Positions 6,253-9,637 of a stretch of 9,637 nucleotides of DNA are shown in pieces. Position 1 is the stretch's first letter. Every line of letters begins with the position of its first letter. The stretch lies in NCBI GenBank assembly GCA_022508725.1, contig JAFLUR010000068.1, positions 1-9,637 on the forward strand, read 5' to 3'. Below the pieces are notes generated by a model. The model saw nothing but the letters and a program-made list of their open reading frames with translations. It made no database searches and was not told the origin of the DNA. Both the position numbers and the translations under genes were made by a program. Origin of the DNA: Oscillospiraceae bacterium. Its GTDB lineage: Bacteria > Bacillota > Clostridia > UBA1381.

Positions 6253-7089
6253 TCATACCTTTAAAATATCGCAAATCGCCCCGGCACATTCATCCGCCGT
6301 GAGGATACCCGGAGGAATATCTGCCCCCCGCTCCCGGAGCTTTTCCGCAAGATCTGCCGCCTGCGGAACATCCAAACCGATTTTTCTCAGCAAACCGGAA
6401 TTCATGAACACCTCAGCCGGAGTACCGTCAAGCATTACATTCCCTTTATTCATCACAATTACCCTGTCCGCCTCCGCCGCCTCGTTCATATAATGCGTGA
6501 TAAGCACCACCGTCATGTTTTTCTCTTTGTTAAGCATATGAATTGTGTCCATGACCTCGCGTCTGCCCGCCGGATCGAGCATTGCGGTCGGCTCGTCAAG
6601 TATGATGCATTCGGGATGCATGGCAAGCACCGACGCAACTGCGACCCGCTGCTTCTGCCCTCCCGAAAGCTTTGACGTGGATTTAAGAGCATATTCGCTC
6701 ATGCCCACAGCCTCAAGCGCCTCATCCACCCTCCGGCGTATCTCCTCCGGCTCAACTCCCAGATTTTCCGGCGCAAACGCCACTTCATCCTCCACAACGG
6801 CGGCGACAAGCTGATTGTCCGGATTTTGAAAAACCATGCCGGCACAGCTTCTTATATCAAAAAGGCTCTCCTCTTCCCGGGTATCGACGCCGTTTACAAG
6901 GACTCTGCCGCCCTCCGGCAGCAGTATCGCGTTAAAATGCTTTGCAAGCGTTGATTTTCCCGAGCCGTTATGCCCGAGCAAAGCGCAGAAAGAGCCTTTT
7001 TTTATATGAAGCGATAAATCCTCAAACACGCTTTTTTTATCGCCGTTTCCGACGGTATACGAATAGGTTATGTTTTCCGCGCGTATCAT
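6253..7089 (-). CDS. ecfA1: ECF transporter ATP-binding subunit EcfA1
   Basis: This is the first of the two ECF ATPases, which pairs with EcfA2 to form the motor of the ECF transporter. The 278 residues carry Walker A GHNGSGKST (39-47), Q-loop FQNPDNQ (Gln88), signature LSGGQKQR (141-148), Walker B CIILDEP with Glu166, D-loop MLDP (170-173) and H-loop His199, all intact. FQNPDNQLVAAVVEDEVAF is characteristic of EcfA1. I place the start at the ATG at 7089. Its A overlaps the preceding methyltransferase stop in an ATGA arrangement, and GGAGG lies 8 nt upstream. An in-frame ATG at 7104 has no ribosome site. In many Bacillota the ecfA1-ecfA2-ecfT set sits in the ribosomal protein/truA region; here it follows a methyltransferase gene instead. 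Confidence 0.95.
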   Translation of the reverse strand: MIRAENITYSYTVGNGDKKSVFEDLSLHIKKGSFCALLGHNGSGKSTLAKHFNAILLPEGGRVLVNGVDTREEESLFDIRSCAGMVFQNPDNQLVAAVVEDEVAFAPENLGVEPEEIRRRVDEALEAVGMSEYALKSTSKLSGGQKQRVAVASVLAMHPECIILDEPTAMLDPAGRREVMDTIHMLNKEKNMTVVLITHYMNEAAEADRVIVMNKGNVMLDGTPAEVFMNSGLLRKIGLDVPQAADLAEKLRERGADIPPGILTADECAGAICDILKV

Positions 7090-7952
7090 TCGCTCCTCCT
7101 CCATCTGCCGCTTATTCCGCAGGGCAGCGCAAGTCCGCTTTGTCCCATTTTAAGTCCTATTTCATCCGCGCTTATCTCTCCGCCGAATTTTTTCCTCACC
7201 GTATATTCGAGAACATTCGTCAAAAGGCAGGGAGAAAGTCCGGTCGTATATGAATTTATAAGGAAAAAAAGCGGGTCGTCCGACATTATTTCAAGGCAGT
7301 CGGATATAAGGGAATAAAGCTCGTTTTCTATCTTCCATACCTCTCCCGACGGTCCTCTTCCGTATGACGGCGGATCCATAATAACGGCATCGTATTTCCG
7401 TCCGCGCCGAATTTCTCTGCGAACGAATTTTTTCACATCATCGACAATATAACGCACGGGCGCGTCGGCAAGTCCGCTCGATATGACGTTTTCCTTTGCC
7501 CATGCGACCATACCCTTGGACGCGTCCACATGGACAACCTCCGCGCCCGCCGCAAGCGCCGCGACCGTTGCGCCGCCGGTATATGCGAAAAGATTCAAAA
7601 GCCGCATTTTTCCGCCCGACTTTTTTATCAATCCCGAAAACCAATCCCAATTTACCGCCTGTTCGGGAAAAAGCCCCGTATGCTTAAATCCCATGGGCTT
7701 TATGTTGAATATCAAATCGCCGTAGCTTATCTCCCAGCGGTCGGGGAGCCTTTTGTTTATTATCTGCCAGTGTCCGCCGCCCGAGCTGCTGCGGTGATAA
7801 ATTGCGTCCGCGCGCTTTCTTTCATTCGGTCGTCCGGGCCATATCGCCTGCGGCTCGGGTCTGCACAACAAATATTCTCCCCAATATTCGATTTTTTCAC
7901 CGCCCCGGGCGTCCACAAGCCGGTAATCCTTCCAACCGTCCGCGATCCACAT
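7086..7952 (-). CDS. Class I SAM-dependent methyltransferase, RlmI-related
   Basis: The 288 residues fold as an N-terminal beta-rich part (about 1-105, including NIKPMGFKHTGLFPEQAVNW) followed by a Rossmann-type methyltransferase domain. SAM-binding motif I is LNLFAYTGGATVAALAAGAE (119-138), the ribose-binding acidic residue is Asp143, Asp171-Asp172 follow strand 3, and motif IV is MDPPSYGRG (192-200). This is the COG1092/RlmI group that methylates 23S rRNA, but the N-terminal PUA domain is absent. The m5C catalytic Cys expected in the next motif (a CS pair in RlmI) is replaced by INSYTTGLS (232-240), so the target and chemistry are uncertain. The ATG at 7952 has GGAG 8 nt upstream. A TTG two codons earlier is the only alternative. 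It is the first gene of the ECF operon, driven by the promoter at 8022-8050 and coupled to ecfA1 through ATGA. Confidence 0.88.
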   Translation of the reverse strand: MWIADGWKDYRLVDARGGEKIEYWGEYLLCRPEPQAIWPGRPNERKRADAIYHRSSSGGGHWQIINKRLPDRWEISYGDLIFNIKPMGFKHTGLFPEQAVNWDWFSGLIKKSGGKMRLLNLFAYTGGATVAALAAGAEVVHVDASKGMVAWAKENVISSGLADAPVRYIVDDVKKFVRREIRRGRKYDAVIMDPPSYGRGPSGEVWKIENELYSLISDCLEIMSDDPLFFLINSYTTGLSPCLLTNVLEYTVRKKFGGEISADEIGLKMGQSGLALPCGISGRWRRSE

Positions 7953-8021
7953 AATCAATTCTCCGTTCTCTGTTTAAAAACTCCGGAATATACGATTCGC
8001 AAATATCCCGGCACAGTTATA

Positions 8022-8050
8022 ATTTTACCATCAATCGCCCCGATAGTCAA
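8022..8050 (-). promoter_or_regulatory. Promoter of the methyltransferase-ECF operon
   Basis: On the minus strand TTGACT (8045-8050) and TAAAAT (8022-8027) are separated by 17 nt. A TGG just before the -10 makes an extended -10 element. Transcription would start near 8015, about 63 nt before the methyltransferase ATG. Confidence 0.75.
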
Positions 8051-8063
8051 GGATAAACTTCGG

Positions 8064-8090
8064 CAAACAAATCCGCCGTTACGGTCGGAT
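8064..8090 (-). terminator. Possible weak terminator after the DUF6062-like gene
   Basis: On the minus strand ATCCG-A-CCG, a TAA loop and CGGCGGAT (8071-8090) form an 8-bp stem with one bulge. It is followed by an interrupted T-rich stretch (TTTGTTT). It lies about 20 nt past the stop at 8108 and upstream of the next promoter, as expected for a terminator, but the T-tract is poor. Confidence 0.4.
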
Positions 8091-8107
8091 CGAAAATCGT
8101 TTTCCGG

Positions 8108-8842
8108 TTATTGCTCCTTTTCATCCTCCGACGTTATGTACCCGTTTATCTTTTCCACGCATCTTACCGGCGCATCCTTTGCCGTTCCCCACGGCATATC
8201 CGCGTTGCGGTAATCGAATTTGAGGGTAAATTTGTGAATATCCTCCTGTATGCGTTCAAGCTCCTTTTTCTGCTTTGCGCATAAAAACGCGATAAATTCC
8301 TCAGCCTTTGCCCCTCTCAAATTATTTTCCGCCGCTCTGCAAAGCTCCTCAAAATGCTTAAGGCAGACTCCCTTTGAATTTTCGAATTTTTTCCTGAAAT
8401 CCTCCTCATCCGCCCAAAGCTCCGCCGACACGGCCTCGTATCTTTCCATCGTATGATCGATACGCTCGCATATGACGCACGGTTTTCTTATTGCCGAAAG
8501 CTCCTCCGTAAGCTGCGCGGACACCGGCTTTTTCCTGAACAGTCCCCCCGACACCGCCGGTCTTTTATCATATCTCTCAAGCCTTTTTCTTATCTCTTGC
8601 AGGTGCGTGTCGAGAACCAGCGCGAGTCCGAGTCTGTTGGGATAATCATACAGCATTTTGAAATGCCGCCCGCAGAAGCCTTTTTTATTCGACTCTATCC
8701 TGTTGTCCGGCTCCATCATTGCCGCTCCGAGCGCATAGTCCACCGCTTCGCTTTCAAGCTTTCTTTCAAGCACGCAGAACGGACATTCGCAGTCCGCCTC
8801 AAACGCCTCGTTCACAGGTATGGTATAAATTTTTTCTTTCAT
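8108..8842 (-). CDS. DUF6062-like protein with duplicated Cys/His modules
   Basis: The 244-residue cytoplasmic protein has no signal peptide or membrane segment and its function is unknown. It contains two similar halves. CECPFC (Cys18, Cys20, Cys23) is followed by GFCGRHF (Cys57, His60). PCVICERI (Cys122, Cys125) is followed by GVCLKHF (Cys160, His163). The CxxC to CxxH distance is nearly equal in both halves (37 and 38 residues), consistent with tandem zinc-binding modules. The C-terminal segment LKFDYRNADMPWG...DAPVRCVEKINGY looks like a conserved family signature. The middle and C-terminal parts are highly charged and helical. The start at 8842 is the only in-frame choice near GGGAGG (8855-8860), although the 12-nt spacing is long. 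A perfect-consensus promoter lies upstream and a weak terminator follows. It is transcribed divergently from pckG. The family name is from recognition of the Cys/His pattern and is not certain. Confidence 0.88.
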   Translation of the reverse strand: MKEKIYTIPVNEAFEADCECPFCVLERKLESEAVDYALGAAMMEPDNRIESNKKGFCGRHFKMLYDYPNRLGLALVLDTHLQEIRKRLERYDKRPAVSGGLFRKKPVSAQLTEELSAIRKPCVICERIDHTMERYEAVSAELWADEEDFRKKFENSKGVCLKHFEELCRAAENNLRGAKAEEFIAFLCAKQKKELERIQEDIHKFTLKFDYRNADMPWGTAKDAPVRCVEKINGYITSEDEKEQ

Positions 8843-8920
8843 AAATCACAGCTGCCTCCCGTTTTTTTGTATTCCGGCGGAAATCTCCCGAAATTATCAA
8901 AATAAAAAAAGTACAATACC

Positions 8921-8949
8921 ATTATATATTGACAAAAAAAATATGTCAA
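8921..8949 (-). promoter_or_regulatory. Perfect-consensus sigma-A promoter of the DUF6062-like gene
   Basis: On the minus strand TTGACA (8944-8949) and TATAAT (8921-8926) are spaced by exactly 17 nt, a complete consensus match. The -35 hexamer is half of an inverted repeat TTGACA-N9-TGTCAA (8929-8949), which could serve as an operator. Predicted start near 8914, leader of about 72 nt. Confidence 0.85.
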
Positions 8950-8981
8950 TCAAAAAATTATCAAAAAATTATCAAAAAAGT
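8949..8981. repeat. Phased A-tract tandem repeat upstream of the promoter
   Basis: Three consecutive 11-bp units ATCAAAAAATT (8949-8959, 8960-8970, and 8971-8981 with one change) place A6 tracts one helical turn apart. They lie directly upstream of the -35 at 8944-8949, where an UP element would be. Such phasing is known to bend DNA. A related AAATTATCAAAA occurs at 8891-8902 on the other side of the promoter. Confidence 0.75.
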
Positions 8982-9005
8982 CTTTTAAATTTTAAAATCT
9001 TGTGT

Positions 9006-9011
9006 TATAAT
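9006..9011 (+). promoter_or_regulatory. Candidate distal -10 box for pckG
   Basis: A perfect TATAAT lies on the plus strand within TTGTGTTATAATGG. No good -35 is found at 16-18 nt, although a TG pair nearby may help. If used, it would give pckG a structured leader of roughly 320 nt. Confidence 0.35.
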
Positions 9012-9029
9012 GGATGATAGGAAAATATT

Positions 9030-9290
9030 TGCGGTATTATGTATCGATCCCCCGATTAAGGAAACACCGATTCAGCGGCAAAACGAAGTTTTACGATCGG
9101 ACCACGGTTTTATGACGCAGAATTTCCGGCTTCGGCAAGCCGGAAAATTCAAAAGCTGTTTGGGGAATCAATAATATCCGTATTGATTTCCGGAATTTCA
9201 TACAAAGGCTCTTATATAGGGATCGGAAGGTGATGTAAATACGGTCATCGTTTGCCCGGAATTTTACCGTATCCCGACAATAATACCGCA
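9030..9290. repeat. Hairpin-rich segment bounded by an 11-bp inverted repeat
   Basis: TGCGGTATTAT (9030-9040) and ATAATACCGCA (9280-9290) are exact reverse complements. Between them lie three further hairpins. The first, 9120-9150, is a 13-bp stem with one bulge around a CGGC loop. The second, 9163-9191, pairs AATCAATA with TATTGATT and extends to 11 bp. The third, 9239-9272, pairs ATACGGT with ACCGTAT. None is followed by a T-tract. A MITE-like end is embedded at 9058. The segment could be a structured mRNA leader or a second small mobile element. I recognise no known riboswitch. Confidence 0.5.
9058..9097. repeat. Solo copy of the MITE-like end
   Basis: AAGGAAACACCGATT matches the left end of the element at 2698 in 14 of 15 positions. 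With a 3-nt gap the likeness continues to a shared TTTACGA block. No matching opposite end is found before pckG, so this is a solo or decayed end. Confidence 0.45.
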
Positions 9291-9301
9291 TACCCTATAA
9301 T
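9274..9301 (+). promoter_or_regulatory. Candidate proximal promoter of pckG
   Basis: A perfect TATAAT (9296-9301) is preceded at 16 nt by CCGACA (9274-9279), which keeps the GACA half of a -35. Transcription would start near 9308, only about 28 nt before the ATG. The right arm of the 11-bp inverted repeat lies in the spacer and could be a regulatory site. Confidence 0.5.
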
Positions 9302-9335
9302 ATTGCAGCTTTTTAAATTTTTAGGAGGTTAAAAT

Positions 9336-9637
9336 ATGTCAGCATTAACAACAAACAAGACCGTACTTGCATGGCTTGATGAAATGGCGGCTATGTGTAC
9401 ACCGGATGAAATCGTTTGGATAGACGGCAGCGAGGCTCAGCTTGACGCCCTCAGAGAGGAAGCCGTTAAAACAGGCGAAATGATCAAACTTAACGAGGAA
9501 AAGCTCCCGGGATGTTATTACCACAGAACAGCCGCGAATGACGTTGCCCGCGTTGAGGACAGAACTTTCATCTGTACCCCGACCGAAAAAGAGGCCGGTC
9601 CCATCAACAACTGGATGGCTCCCGATGAGATGTACGC
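9336..9637 (+). CDS. pckG: Phosphoenolpyruvate carboxykinase (GTP), N-terminal 100 residues (partial)
   Basis: This cytoplasmic enzyme interconverts oxaloacetate plus GTP with PEP, CO2 and GDP. In anaerobes it often runs in the carboxylating direction. The gene runs off the right edge, leaving 100 codons of about 600. The visible part matches the GTP-type N-terminal domain: CTPDEIVWIDGSEAQ (21-35), the KLPGCYYHRT segment (56-65), DVARVEDRTFICT (69-81) and AGPINNWMAPDEM (87-99). The Arg of ARVEDRT is the conserved PEP-binding-region arginine of the family. The kinase loop and metal-binding residues lie beyond the edge. The ATG at 9336 has a perfect AGGAGG (9323-9328), 7 nt upstream. It is the only plus-strand gene, divergent from the DUF6062-like gene across 493 bases. 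Confidence 0.95.
   Translation, partial: MSALTTNKTVLAWLDEMAAMCTPDEIVWIDGSEAQLDALREEAVKTGEMIKLNEEKLPGCYYHRTAANDVARVEDRTFICTPTEKEAGPINNWMAPDEMY

Noticed and set aside
9010..9174. 54-codon plus-strand frame starting MDDRKIFAVL just after the distal TATAAT box
   Set aside because: It has no ribosome binding site, its ATG overlaps the -10 box, it spans a repeat end and a hairpin, and it resembles no protein I know. A leader peptide is not excluded.
9091..9291. 66-aa minus-strand frame opposite the pckG upstream region
   Set aside because: The ribosome site is very weak and badly spaced, and the frame runs across hairpins and a repeat end; no recognisable family.
1..9637. CRISPR arrays, tRNA or rRNA genes
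   Set aside because: No regularly spaced direct repeats and no recognisable tRNA or rRNA sequence was seen on either strand.

Overview
The window looks like a chromosomal segment of a Bacillota (Firmicutes) bacterium, most likely an uncultured gut-type Clostridia. This rests on the gene content: an ECF transporter module, a TRAP-like MtrB, a DUF6062-like protein, a GTP-type PEP carboxykinase and a secreted multidomain surface protein. It also rests on strong AGGAGG-type ribosome binding sites and near-consensus sigma-A promoters. All complete genes lie on the minus strand. Only the truncated gene at the right edge is on the plus strand. The species is not identifiable by eye.

Layout, left to right. 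Bases 1-1239 (minus) hold the N-terminal 413 residues of a secreted, probably glycan-binding or cell-surface protein: signal peptide, beta-rich domain, Pro/Glu/Thr linker and a second beta-rich domain. Its promoter is TTGCAA-N17-TATAAT. Bases 1240-1673 are non-coding, with an imperfect inverted repeat and a strong intrinsic terminator for pfkA. Next, all minus, come pfkA (1674-2648), a 148-bp MITE-like inverted-repeat element (2698-2845), a 64-residue DUF2007-like gene (2891-3085), mtrB encoding TRAP (3130-3384) with its own promoter, and tyrA encoding prephenate dehydrogenase (3649-4434). Then comes a tightly coupled operon read from right to left: SAM methyltransferase (7086-7952), ecfA1 (6253-7089), ecfA2 (5346-6245) and ecfT (4526-5356), driven by a promoter at 8022-8050. 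A DUF6062-like zinc-ribbon-type protein (8108-8842) follows, with a perfect-consensus promoter preceded by phased A-tracts. Bases 8843-9335 form a divergent regulatory region rich in hairpins. The start of pckG lies at 9336-9637 (plus).

How the genes work together. pfkA and pckG act at opposite ends of glycolysis and the anaplerotic PEP node. tyrA commits prephenate to tyrosine. mtrB should sense tryptophan and bind RNA, so tyrA and mtrB together suggest local aromatic amino-acid control. EcfA1-EcfA2-EcfT is the shared energising module for vitamin or metal S-components, none of which is encoded here.

No clearly new multi-gene system was found. The items most worth a second look are the solitary TRAP gene with a Lys in place of the canonical RNA-binding Arg, the MITE-like element with a related end at 9058, the structured pckG upstream region, the RlmI-like methyltransferase lacking the expected catalytic cysteine, and the duplicated Cys/His module in the DUF6062-like protein.
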